This document shows, one piece after another, positions 22,524 to 33,227 of a DNA stretch of 64,000 bases (its first letter is position 1; each line of letters starts with the position of its first letter). Under the pieces are notes generated by a model. It saw only the letters and a list, made by a program, of their open reading frames with translations. It had not been told where the DNA came from and searched no databases. The stretch comes from Tetrapyrgos nigripes (taxonomy: Eukaryota; Basidiomycota; Agaricomycetes; Agaricales; Campanellaceae), in the NCBI GenBank assembly GCA_013368315.1, contig JAACJM010000063.1, positions 62,001 to 126,000 on the forward strand, written 5' to 3'. Made by a program: the position numbers and the translations under genes.

Positions 22524-23850
22524 GAGAGGGTCAAAGTTCAACGATTCTACCTTCGATTCACTTTTTCAGAATCGGAGCAGAATCGAATCGAAGGGTGACC
22601 AGAACCGCTTCACCAGGTTAGTGTTGCTGTAATTTGAGGTCAAGCGTAGGGCTGGGTAAGAAATAGAATCGGCCTTGTTACTAACGTCAGAAATTTCTGG
22701 CCTCCTGGTCAGGTAAAACTGACAGTGTTTCTTACAATTTCTGACAATTCATAAGCATTTTGTAAATAACGTGTCATTTGTTAGAAACACGCAATAAAAG
22801 ACATGTAAAAAATTGTAAGAAATCAATCGAAGTAGTCTGAGACATTCCACTCGTCCGGTTTGCCTTCACGCACATTTACTGACAGCTCTGAAGGTGATGG
22901 AGCTGCAGGACTGGCATCAGAGGATGGTTGAATCAGCTCCGCCAAGCTAAGACTATCAAGCTTGACATAGTCAGAGATGTCCCAGCGAACATTTAGCAGA
23001 CGCTGTGCTTTATACCGAAAGACGCACCTGAGGCCAATCACGTTCTAATTGTTCTACATAGATTTCCCGCCATCCCTCACTGGCAGAATCCATTAATTTG
23101 ATCCAATTACGCCTTTCTGGGCAACCTTCTAATGTGACTGAATGGACGAGGTCCGAGAAACTCGCAACGTCCCGACTATCTTTGGTCTGGAACTTGCCAA
23201 ACTCGTCATGCAGCTTTTTGAGGCCTGCAGAGTCAATCATGGCAGCGGGTGCAGCAGGCTGAAAATTTCTTCAACACCGTATGGTAAGCGTAATCTACTG
23301 CTCGCTCAGTGCTAATTCTCCGAGCCTTTGCCGAGCCCCGCCAAGTAGGCCTTTGAATTTATGACGATTTCTGACAGACCGTTTTGGACTCTGTCAGAAA
23401 TGTTAAAAACGTGTCAGAAATAGACGTTTTTTACTTTTGAATTTCTTACCCAGCCCTAGTCAAGCAGACCTTGAGGCGGTGTTTTCCCAAAGTTCCTCAA
23501 GGTCAATTACCATCTTTAGTAGCACACAGTAAGGGCAGCCGCACTCAAAGCGCGCTAAACTTTGGATTTTGAAGGACCGAGTATGGAAAGTGATTCATCA
23601 AGGCCTTGGATACAAGTCAACGTTCGGGTTCCAAATTGGGACCTCATGGCACCTTGAGGCTTGAGCTTCGAGCCAGCTCAAATTACAGCAACACTAAAAT
23701 TTCACCTGGTCGATTCACCTTCCAATTCACCTCGACGATTCTCCGCAGCAGGATGTAATGTTCTTGGATGAACCCGACGGTTGAATCGAAAGGGTGAATC
23801 GCTGCTGGAAAAGTGCGGTCAGAGTTACATAAAGCGACAATTCAGGCCGT
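22524..23850. mobile_element. Older inverted-repeat element that hosts an hAT insertion
   Basis: Outside the hAT element, the sequence near 22610-22640 (CAGGTTAGTGTTGCTGTAAT) is inverted at about 23677-23705. Beyond that, both sides contain GATTCACC / GGTGAATC and CGATTC words that also pair. Together they suggest a long imperfect foldback element interrupted at 22647. The outer limits are approximate and I found no target duplication. Confidence 0.4.
22647..23458. mobile_element. hAT-type non-autonomous element, 812 bp
   Basis: Terminal inverted repeats are TAGGGCTGGGTAAGAAAT at the left and its inverse at the right. The flanks GTCAAGCG (22639-22646) and GTCAAGCA (23459-23466) are an 8-bp target duplication with one difference, the hAT length. 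Several GTCAGAAAT words lie near each end. The interior carries a minus-strand frame (23240-22823) with little family resemblance; its two halves (ending WPQ and resuming RLLNVRWDISDYVKLDS) would need a 25-nt intron, so it is probably decayed. Confidence 0.85.
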
Positions 23851-24035
23851 TTCACGAGCTGCGAATCGGTGTCTGGATCAAAGCTAGAATCATGAACTCT
23901 GATCCCCCCTAATAATCTCAACACATGAGGGACAGCGAACATCTATGATCTATTGTAAATCTGTTTCAGGTGGGGACCAAGCGAAAGGATCTACATGCTA
24001 CTACTTTACATGACTAAGACAAGTTTGCTCGTGGT

Positions 24036-24597
24036 TTACAACAAGTTGGGGTTGAGGCGGCTCAATCCACCGGTCCTGTGAGGAAGAGAGCATCAGCACA
24101 CCATCGCTCATAAATAAAATGATGTGAAGCTCACTTGGCAATGACAAGAGTATCAAGGTTGTCGATCCACTCGGTGATCTTACCGTCCTTATTGAAGGTA
24201 AGGTGCATTCTGTTGGCGAGGTAGAACTCCTTTCCATCGGCCTTGGAACCACCAATTAAGTGCCATTGTATGAAGGCCTCGTTGCCGCTGATCAACGTCT
24301 TGACGTATTCAGCACGGATCTTGCCACCCTGTGTAATGAAAGGGTAAAGTCTTATCTGTCAAGGTAAGAGGAGAAAAAACATACCTCAACTTCGTGACCA
24401 GTCAAGCCCTCGTTGATCATGGTATCAACAGCCTGGGTGCCTTTGTGGGTACCATCGTACTCGTGTTGGTGCTTGCCAGAGCCAAGGATGAACACGATGT
24501 CAGGTGTGCAGGCATCCCTGATGAAAGAGGTGAAGTCACCACGAACGTAAGGCTCGCAGACCTTCTTGATGTGGTCGACAGTAACAGTGAAAGACAT
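24036..24597 (-). CDS. SnoaL/NTF2-like small protein, 148 aa
   Basis: Three exons (24597-24385, 24328-24135, 24075-24036) with 56- and 59-nt GT-AG introns join in phase. The fold signature is a SnoaL/NTF2-like cone: an N-terminal helix (VDHIKKVCEPYVRGDFTSF), the DACTPDIVF strand, then FIQWHLIGGSKADGKEF and HLTFNKDGKITEWIDNLDT. Family knowledge: such domains occur as small-molecule isomerases/cyclases or simple binding modules; no catalytic residues can be assigned with confidence here. There is no signal peptide, so it is probably cytosolic. A TATA box lies upstream at 24663-24669. The gene appears intact. Confidence 0.8.
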
Positions 24598-24662
24598 TGT
24601 TAATGATGAGTAGATTGAGTTGTGAGAGTGAAAGATGCTAATTCGAGTCAACTCTAGTCTAC

Positions 24663-24669
24663 CTTTATA
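24663..24669 (-). promoter_or_regulatory. TATA box of the SnoaL-like gene
   Basis: On the minus strand TATAAAG lies about 66 nt upstream of the ATG at 24597, followed by a CT-rich leader. Confidence 0.55.
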
Positions 24670-24728
24670 CTGCGAAAGTCTTGCTGATCCACAAGTGCTT
24701 ATTTATAAGCTCCTCCTCCTCCTCCAGA

Positions 24729-25030
24729 CTTTTCCCATGTTTACCATATAATTTTGTATCAACATACTTTGTTCCTTAGTTCTTCAAGGTCGCAGCCGCC
24801 GCCACCAACGTTCTGTAGCGCTTGGATTGGTTGATAATTTGATTGCAAATTCCCACCGTCGGCGATTCCTTGATGATTCTTTTCCCATGTTTACCGTATA
24901 TTTTTGTACCAACATACTTCGTTCCTTAGTTCTTCAAGGTTGCAGCCGCCGCCGCCAACGTTCTGTAGCGCTTGGGTTGGTTGATAACTTGATTGCTGGA
25001 TTCAAATTCCCATCGTCGGTGATTCTTTGA
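24729..25030. repeat. Tandem direct repeat, ~150-bp unit, two copies
   Basis: Copy 1 begins CTTTTCCCATGTTTACC at 24729 and copy 2 at 24879; both run through GCAGCCGCCGCC and TTCTGTAGCGCTTGG to a TGATGA-like end. They differ at scattered positions, and copy 2 has a small insertion. It lies between the SnoaL-like promoter and the broken peroxygenase copy. Confidence 0.85.
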
Positions 25031-25404
25031 TGACTTTGAAGATATTATTGCTTATGCTTAGTAGGTGCTTATACTTAGTCGGTGCCCAGGCCCGATCCGG
25101 AACTCCCAAAACCCTACTTCCTATTTCGTATTTTCACTCATTTATCGCTTATACTGAGATAATATCATCTCTGGTGGCTGGCAAGTACTACTGACCTATT
25201 CAAACCGATAAAGTCGATCAGCTATCCCATTGCTATCACCATCCTCATTGGCATGCATAATCAGGGTAGCGGCGGCGTCACTCTACACCGATCCAACTGA
25301 CCTTCCTACGAGGGAGTATGATTTCAGTGTGGTTGGAGGTGAGTAAAACTTTTTACACTGACAGGCTCGTTAGGCGATTGACTTATTATCTTACCGTATC
25401 ATAG

Positions 25405-25987
25405 GCACGAAACGTTCGAACACGACATCTCCCTCTCCCGTGAAGACTTCAACGTCGATCCCAACAATGACAATATCCGTTTCAACGAAACCATTTTCAC
25501 TACCCTAGCCAACTCTAACCCCAGAGTCAACTATTACAACGCTACTTTACCTGGTCTAGTTCAGAAGGAACGACAGGACATTCAGAATGCCGTGAATGCT
25601 CGCGATCGGTTAATCAATAACGTCAAGGGACTCAAGATCAGGACTCGTGAATCGTCACTGTACATCGCTGTGATGGGTAATGTCACGGCTGGAGTGGCTA
25701 CAAAGGCACCGAAAAAGTGAGTTGCATCTCCCATCTCCCGTTCAAGGACGAAAATCTTCCGCAGCGTTAAACGTTAACTCAGCTACGCCCAAATCCGATT
25801 TCTTCCGTGAAGGAAGCCTTCCCATCGCTGAAGGCTGAAAAAAAACGACATATTGATCACCGCAAGTGTCCTTGATCCCATCGAGGAGGAGATTGAGCGT
25901 CTTTTTGAGTTCCAGCCCAGTGGGGTGCAGGCTAACCCGTGGATCCAGGATTCGCCTCGGGTCTGACGGTGCTATTGTAGTATTTAG
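25405..25987 (+). pseudogene. Broken copy of the peroxygenase gene (exons 4-5)
   Basis: Aligns throughout with 11976-12562: it keeps the EHD motif and SLSRED, and the exon-4 donor is retained. Exons 1-3, including the cysteine ligand region, are missing. The last exon has frameshifts and new stops (for example GGCTGAAAAAAAACG where the intact gene has GGATGGAAGAAAAACG). The duplicated 3' flank continues to about 26470. Confidence 0.9.
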
Positions 25988-26470
25988 AATCTCGGTCTCT
26001 AGCTATACATCTTAGCGAAACTTATATATTCAATAAGTACCTTGGTAATTAGAAGTCACTCCTGCAAGGTGTGGTTATTACTACTAGGTTCCTATACTTA
26101 CAATCGTTCAGTACTTATCTACCTCTTCTGTGGACTGGTATACTTAATATATTTCAAATTTAGAAGCTACATAATCTGGCTGGGTCCCGAAGAGCTCTGG
26201 GCTTCCACCGAAGACTGGAAAGACCTTCTTTTCCTTGACAATGAGCTCGATAGGAGGTTGTGGCAATCTGAATAGCAAAATTTTGGGCCGGCCCTGAGGC
26301 CTGAGGGTCGGGTCGAGAGCCAGAAAATTTTGGCAAAAACCGGACCTACCCGGACCGCGCCAACACTGAGCCGCTTAGAAGTTAGGCCCGGTTTTCAAAG
26401 TCCGACTTCCGCAGAGTATAAAGGGCGGCTGGAACGTTTCGGAACTTCAACGATGACTCTTCCCTTCCCC
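25988..26470. repeat. Duplicated 3' flank of the peroxygenase locus
   Basis: Matches 12563-12930 with substitutions. A roughly 100-bp block (about 26272-26378, rich in GGCC and bracketed by AAAATTTTGG) is present only here, so it is an insertion relative to the 12.8-kb copy or a deletion there. Confidence 0.7.
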
Positions 26471-27370
26471 CTCGGTACAGAGTACTGCAAAGCATGGTGC
26501 GGAATAGGGCATGACAGAGCACGTTCACTGACCCGTTGATCATACGAGGACAGTAATATCTGCACTAGGTGCGTCCTCCACTGCCTTCCTGGTTTACTCT
26601 TAATTAACCTGCTTTTCATTCTCTTTGATGACCAGGTGCGTGGTACAGGCCATTTGTATTACCGCATTGTCTCACTGTTATTATATTTCGCAGAATGCCT
26701 ACTGGCAACTAGAAGAACATGACCCGATCATATCTCTTTGTCGAGGGGCTGGCACGCTTACGAGGAGAACGGGACGGCCGTCGTTTACCCTGTGTACTCG
26801 TCGGTCCTCTCAGACTCTATCAAAGCACCGGAGACTCGTTACGGAGTCTCGCACGACTTTGTCGTCGTTGTCAGCTGCTTTTTCCTTCATTGCGTTCAAC
26901 TTGTCTTCGGACGTCGAGGCTAATGTAGGGACCAAGCTCTGTGGTTGCCTTCTTCCTCTTCAAACCACGAATCGTAGAATCGATGAATGGTACAAGTTCT
27001 CTCAAGCTGGTGCGATCAATGCACGAGTTTAGGTCTCTCTCGCTGGGGCCTTTTCGTCTGCATGCCAGTGTGCTCGTCACGAGCGCGCCCGTCGATGCTA
27101 GCGCGTCGTCGGCCTGTTGGACTGGAGTGACAAAGGTGTACGGTCAAGCATCTTGACCGTTGGGCAGTGGTGCCGTTTACCTCTTTATGCCAGTGTCTGG
27201 TGGTACATTGCATCAATACGGGGAATACCAAAAACAAATCTACCACATGTAGAAATGCTCAGTTCTGAATAGAACATCACCTCAGGACGCGTAACAAACG
27301 TGGTGGAATCCCAGAGAATCCTTACCGAAGGGAACTGGACTACGCCGAGACGTTATCGTCAATGGCACCG
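26471..27370. other. Stretch with no supported gene
   Basis: Overlapping frames occur on both strands (for example 26625-27032 plus) but none has a motif or reasonable exon chain. The sequence is GC-richer than its neighbours. Confidence 0.3.
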
Positions 27371-27850
27371 AATCCTCTAACCAGGAGACGAGAACAGAAC
27401 CCTCTAGATAGAGGACGAGAACAAAAATCCTGTGGTGATGGGGTGGTCAACGTACGAGCTTGAAGCAGCCTCTGCTTTCCGTATCGGCGTTCTAGCGCAC
27501 TGATTTCGAGTGTGCTCTTCGGCGCTGCATCGTCGTCGGCTGTATGGATTGGGTCGTGAGGGTCAATGATTAGGTCTTGCCTGGTCGTTGTCGACGGTGG
27601 TGTCGTTCTTCCTTCACGCCAGTCTCCAGCGGTTATACCTCACCATCCAACGGAAGATGATTAGAAGAGACCCTTCTATACCGACTAAATGTCGACTATC
27701 TTGTCGAGACCACCGCCTCATGGCGAGAACACTGCCTAAATGGTGAGAAGCCGACTATCATGTCGAGACAACTGGCTGTCAAGTCGAGTATGCGACCATC
27801 GTGTCGAGGACCGACTATCATGTCGAGACTATACGCCTATTGGCGAGAGC
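27371..27850. repeat. Array of miniature hairpins, ~20-bp period
   Basis: From 27680 to 27850 about eight units of 19-21 bp follow each other. Each is a 3-4-bp stem with a 4-6-nt loop followed by GAGA-like sequence. Stems differ but stay paired: CGAC...GTCG in several units and CGCC...GGCG in others. Two related units with longer stems (CCTC...GAGG types) occur at 27371-27425 and end in ACGAGAACA. I see no coding or known repeat explanation. Confidence 0.6.
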
Positions 27851-28182
27851 GCAATCTAGCGTGTTTGGTGAGGGTGTCGGGGTTGGTGACGTGGTGGTTG
27901 GGTGATAGTGGTGGTGGTGGATGGCCTCGAAGGGACGCTGGCGGTTGCGTCTGGTGGCAGCGGTTCAGGAGACATTTCGGTGTCGCCTGGGCTGGAGGCA
28001 GCTGCGCAATTTTTGGAAATTTTCTGCTCTCTTCGGAGAGTTCTTTACTTGCAGTCTTTTCACGTAGCCGTAGATGTTGTGAATGTCTCTATATCGTTGT
28101 ATTGGCTCTCTTGTTTGACTTTACGACAATACACGTTGTTTCTCCAGGCTTACATCGTACAAGTAGTTACAGGACAGACAGA

Positions 28183-29269
28183 TCAACCTCTGGCATACTT
28201 CGCTAGGTACTTCCTCGCAATGGTTTTGATATCTTCCATCTTCTCAATGTCTCCACAAACCTTCTTGTACCCATTCTTTGAACGGATTGCAACAACTCCA
28301 TTCACAGACCTTCTCCCCAGATAGATCAGCCTGGTATACCAGGGTACCGAACTGGGAAAGTTTGGTTGGGTCCTTCTTGATCTCGTCCTTGACTTGTTGG
28401 ATTTCGTGTAACCAGCAAACTTCTTGAAACTTGTTTTGCTGGTTATGTGTAGAAGAGATTGCGCAGGCGTCTCCCATAGCACTCAGCAAACCATGGAAAT
28501 TAGAACGATAAATGCTCTAGTAGATGGTGCATTTGTGGGTAATCCAATCAAGACGAACGGCAGTGGGCTTACTCATGACACAAAGACGTCGTGAGGCAAT
28601 AGATTGGCAAGTTCTGTAAGAGGTTTCATGACCAATTGTGCATATAGGACGCTGTTGTACTGGTGCGTTGCTGCGTACTTCAGGATCTGTTCAGGATGAC
28701 TCGCAAGGAAGTCCCTGGTAGGCACTAATTGGTCAGATTATAGTACTGTACTATACCTGACGGTTTCACAACGCACCTCATGTACAATACGCAAGTTCTC
28801 TGATCAGAGTACACCCCGTACTTCTCTGATGCATTTGCCAAATCCATAAGCTGTTCGAAATCCAATTCACTCAGTTCCGGGGGTCTCTGAGGAAGCATAA
28901 ACTGGAATAAAAGCTCCAAAGTCGACGATTTTTCAGATAGTGGGATAATCTCGTTCTGAGACAGAGTTGTATCCTGAGCCAACGGGAATCCTTCCGCATA
29001 GACTTCAATGTACTTTTGATGGACATGAAATAAAACATTATTTGAAGACCGGAATACGACGTCTTCGCCTGTCTCAGGACCGACTGGCACGAAGACGGCG
29101 GCGGCGATGGGATGACGAAGGATTCAAATGTTGAGTATCAATTGGCACTACGACAGAACAACGACATAGATAAAAGCTTCGCGTACTCACACTTTTGGGA
29201 TACAGCCTCCGCCTTCGTGCTAGTAGAATCCGTCTTTGATTCTGCTGCGCTCGCTGTGGTCGCTGACAT
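28183..29269 (-). CDS. BTB/POZ-domain protein
   Basis: Exon 1 starts MSATTASAAESKTDS at 29269. After a 109-nt-scale intron the BTB domain follows in phase: GEDVVFRSSNNVLFHVHQKY, then PLSEKSSTLELLFQFMLPQR and LSELDFEQLMDLANASEKYG. This is the D..F.s.n...HVH...L pattern of fungal BTB proteins that mediate dimerisation or cullin-3 adaptor roles. The following exon gives DFLASHPEQILKYAATHQYN and KPLTELANLLP. A last exon contains CWLHEIQQVKDEIKKD, ending near 28183 (ARKYLAKYARG), but there the frame appears to shift by one base around 28320, so the C-terminus is doubtful. A 70-bp fragment of the gene is duplicated at 29586. Confidence 0.6.
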
Positions 29270-29585
29270 TTGGGCGAATTTGATGAGTGGCAAGTAGTCT
29301 TAGACTCTTTGGTCCTGACAAAGGATGTCCAGTGAATGGTGAGCTGACTACGACTTGGAGAAGGCTCACAAGCGACTACTGGGTAACTGGATTCTAAGAT
29401 GATGATAGGATGATCGACGTATGAAAGAGAAGCTAGGCGTAGAAACTCCGCTACGGCACGCCACATCGGCCATCGCAACACGCTCGGAGCCGATCTGCCT
29501 TTTACTCGCACTTCTCAATAGCTAGAATCCTACGCAACGTCCTTGGACCATCCCATCAACTCACAACATCCTTCCATTTATCACT

Positions 29586-29657
29586 AAACTGGAACAAAAG
29601 CTCCAAAAGTAGACGATTTTTCAGATAGTGGGATAATCTCGTTCTGAGAAGGAGTGG
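29586..29657 (-). repeat. Duplicated fragment of the BTB gene
   Basis: About 70 bp repeat the BTB exon sequence of roughly 28897-28968 (shared words CGACGATTTTTCAGATAGTG and GGGATAATCTCGTTCTGAGA), in the same orientation, upstream of the gene. A few substitutions and an inserted base break the frame. Confidence 0.8.
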
Positions 29658-30386
29658 TACTTAAAGTGGAGAGACGCCGTCTGCTTTCAAGATCATCCCA
29701 GACGCGGGTGCGAGACCTAGTCGACGTCCTTTGAGTGAAGAAATGAGCATGTATATTGTATGTACAGTAAACTTATAGACTTTACAGAGTAGAAGATAAT
29801 ACATTAGTAGTAGTGGTAGATACCATGAAAAAAGCAGACTATACTCTATGTGCCCGAGTATACCATAATGATTAATCTAATGGCCTTGAACCACACCACC
29901 CACGGCCCAAGGTCAAAACCCAAACACCATCCACCAATTGCAAAAAGTAGACGTAAAAAAACGTAAACGATGCCGTTCCCGGTTCCGTCAATCAATCCTA
30001 GCCAAAGCCTCAGGCTTCAGTACTCAGGCCCCCGCGCTGATATCAGCCTGTACACCAACTGACTGCCCAGCTGCGCAGGACCGGGACCACTTACCCGAGC
30101 TCCTCAAAACCAACTCCAACTCTAAGGAACATCAACAAAACTCCACGTCATACACTCTTGCTCCTGTAAACAGACAAAAAGACAAGGAAAAAAATAACAA
30201 GAAGACAAATCAGCAAGCAGTTCCAACTTCTACCCGAGCCCGAGAACAAAGAGAGAGGAAGAAAAAAGACAACAACGTCGTTAGACCGACACTCACCTCA
30301 CAATCTTCATCCTCCCAAACAACCTCGGGTACATCTCTCCACCATGCTGGCCTTCCTTCATCCTTATCCCCTCCTCCGCCCCATGG

Positions 30387-32885
30387 CTAACCAAACCCAA
30401 ACCCAAACCCAAACCCTTTACCCGTCTCTTGTCTAATCTCCTCCCCCTTTCCCTTTCCCCAATCCGTATCATTCTTTGCCAATATATTATCAATAACAAC
30501 CCTAATCGGATGATTCTGCACATTACTCGACCAACCCAACTTGCTAACTGTGTCGTAGATGATTTTACGACCGACGTGACACCGGGATTCCAGGGCGTAG
30601 CCTGCGGAAGCACAGGCGGAGGTTACGCCTGTGCATTGGCCGAGCGGGATTGGCTTTTTTGTTTTGCACGAGTTTTTTGAGGGAGGTAAGAAGAAAGATG
30701 GAAGGGAGGAAGAAGGGAGGAAGGAAGGGAGTGTTGAGAACGAGAGTCCCTAGACAGGGGCTATTTCCTATTTTGATCACATCCGTCTTTCTCTCTACTA
30801 TTTATCCTTACCGTCTACTGTTAATCCTTTCAGCCATTATGCTCCAAGGCACTCTGACCCGGGTTCAACACCCGGCTCACATATATCTGTCCGTTTTCGT
30901 GTCGTACACCCCAGTCGTTTCCACTGTATTGTGTGGACTCCTGGGGTGTGTATTCTCATCTTATTATTCATATACTTGTTCACTGATTATATTTATATCC
31001 ACTACAGTACGAAACTCATACTGATACGTACTCGTTGTAACAGGGAGGAAGGCGAGAGAGGAAATGAGGAAGAAAGAAAGATGAGATGGACAGGTGAAAG
31101 AGAGGTCAACGTCAATGCGGAAGGGAAGGTGTGGTACGACCAGGGTACCGGTAAACCGTGATAGAGTGATAGATAGAGTGGTAGATGACACCGAGGTCCG
31201 AGATCGACAAGTTTTGGCAGAGAATAAGGAGAAGGCCAACGCGGAAGGCCAACGTGAAAAGAATGACCGGTTTTGGAGGACGTGGTAGGAGAGACCGAGG
31301 CCGAGACATTTGGCGACCAACCAGGAGATTTGAGAGCGTGGAATGTAAAATGCGTAAAATGTAAATAAATAGAAAAGACAAACAGTCAGTCGATACTTCA
31401 AGCCAGAGAGAGACACGAAAAAGAAAAAAACCACTCACATCCCCCATATTAAACACATGAACCACATTCCCCGACGGTCTACTCCCTTTACCCTTCATAC
31501 CCTTCATACCCTCACGCGGCATCGACCCCGACCTCGGCATATCCTCCTCCTCTCCACCCCAAGGAACCTCAGGCAAATGCAACCTCCGACTAGCCATCCT
31601 CTCTCCTGGAGCCTCAAAAGCTACCACTGGTGCACCAAACGTTTGACCCAACAAAGAAGCGAGAGCTCCACCAAGAGTGTCCGGTAACCCAGATGGTTGA
31701 GTGGGGGTAGAGAAGGTTAGATTGTTGTAGAGGTTCTGTGGATGACGCATCAATAAAAAAGACGCAGAGCCAAATGAAAAAAAAACCGACTCACAACCCC
31801 AACACTATAAAACAAACTCTCCTCCATCACCGCCTGCTCCACACATCCCTGTCTACACACAAAACTCCCCTCCGTCTTACTAAACCCATCATAACACGGA
31901 CAAACCGTACTCCAAGTCGGTCCTACTCTAGCACAACAACATGAAAATAACAGATTGTCTTTTTTCATTGTTGGGCCTCCGGCGATCTAGCGGATGGAGG
32001 TGCCTTTGATGGTGAGGACGACGAGTTCTGGGGAGGAAGGGTAGGTTTGGCCGTCGGGGCCTGGAGAGGTGATGTTTGTGGAAGAGACAAAGACGTGGCC
32101 GCGGAAGCCGTCGTCGTCGGGTTCCCAGCCGTAGGAGAAGGTAGAGTTGGGGTTCCATTCTGGGCCGAGGTCGTACCAGTCTGGAAAGGAGAACCAGTTA
32201 GTAAGAATCAGAGTCTTCAAAGATGAAACGAAAAGAAAGACGAAATGACGCAGTAACACAAAGAGATTAATAGGAACCAAACTCACCACTACTCGACCCA
32301 CCACTCGTAGGCGGAGAGAAATACGCATTCTGCATCATCTTCGCCAGTGTAAGAAGTGTATAACGATCGGAAACGTTGGGTGCGGGGATAGTTTCGGGGC
32401 TCCAGAACGAGCTTGGGTCAAAATCGTCGATGTCGTCTTCACCATGGAATGAGAACGATCCGCGGGAACGATTTCGAGCTTGAAAGGCAATAGAAGCCCG
32501 CAAAGCCTTGTGGGCAGCATATGAAGGCAGTCGGTATGTTAGGAGAGGAGAGGTTGGAGTGAGTAGAGTTCGTAGAGGGCTTGTAAGGCTTCCAAGGTTT
32601 CTGCGTCTGTGCCTAATGGCTCTTCTCCTCCACTTCTACCTCCTCTACCTCCACCTCCATCATTGCCACTACCATTTCCTTTAAAGTCCCGAAAAATGGT
32701 CCCAGATTCATTCGTAAGGGCATGTGCGTGAGCGAGGCGGAAAGTGAGCGTGTTTGTGCACGGGTTTGGGTTTGTGTTTGGGGAAAGTGTGTTCGTGGTA
32801 GGCGATTCGGTGGATATAAGAGATGCCAGCAAGAACCGAAGGGCAGTAGGAAGAATGTCTGGGATGAGCTTTAATGGCGAGGATG
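30387..32885 (-). pseudogene. ATG15: ATG15-type vacuolar lipase, decayed
   Basis: The exon series matches the autophagic-body lipase Atg15: LAHAHALTNES, TYRLPSYAAHKALRAS, ETIPAPNVSDRYTLLTLAKM, then WYDLGPEWNPNSTFSYGW and GFRGHVFVSSTNITSPG. After these come NLLFSCCCARVGPTWSTVC, GGALASLLGQTFGAPVVAFE and, in a last exon (from about 30650), PIPLGQCTGVTSACASAGYA ending near 30387. Known role: a vacuolar/ER-derived phospholipase that lyses autophagic bodies through a GHSLGG nucleophile. Breaks here: an in-frame TAG at 31989-31987; a one-base loss near 31710 followed by a two-base loss at 31669-31675 that together scramble the GHSLGG segment; and an apparent frame change near 32600. The intron of about 770 nt before the last exon holds a solo LTR. 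The 5' end is approximate. Sequencing error cannot be excluded for the indels. Confidence 0.8.
30732..31042 (+). mobile_element. Solo LTR of a copia family, 311 bp
   Basis: Starts TGTTGAGAACGAGAGTCCCT and ends CTCGTTGTAACA, related over its length to the LTRs at 44871 and 49800 but diverged. GGGAG at 30727-30731 and 31043-31047 is a perfect 5-bp target duplication. It lies in antisense orientation within an intron of the ATG15-like gene. It lacks the duplicated 3' segment seen in the full-length element's LTRs. Confidence 0.92.
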
Positions 32886-33227
32886 AGATTAAGAAAAGAG
32901 TATGATAGTGGACGAGACAGCAGCACGTCTCCCACGTGGACTGCAGCGTCTTAATTTGGTCGTCTGAGCTTCAACACCTCTAGTGCACGTCAACAACAAC
33001 CCCACCAAAGGGGACGACGACGACAAAAAAATAGGTAACATCAACACTCAAGGCATCTCCAACCACTGACGAAAAAAAAGAAGAAAGATGCTGATTTACC
33101 GCAGACGAAGAATGGATAAAGTTGAAGAATGACTTCTCCAACAAACACCAAGGGCGGGCTAACCTCTGAATAACGAGCATAACTAACAGAGCACAGCTAG
33201 GTGCCCAGCTACAGCTCAACTCGATAG

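Noticed and set aside
22823..23240. Spliced gene inside the hAT element
   Set aside because: Joining the two frames requires a 25-nt intron, shorter than any other here; treated as decayed internal sequence.
27371..27425. Simple microsatellite explanation for the mini-hairpin array
   Set aside because: Unit stems differ in sequence while pairing is kept, which slippage alone does not produce; kept as a finding rather than a plain repeat.
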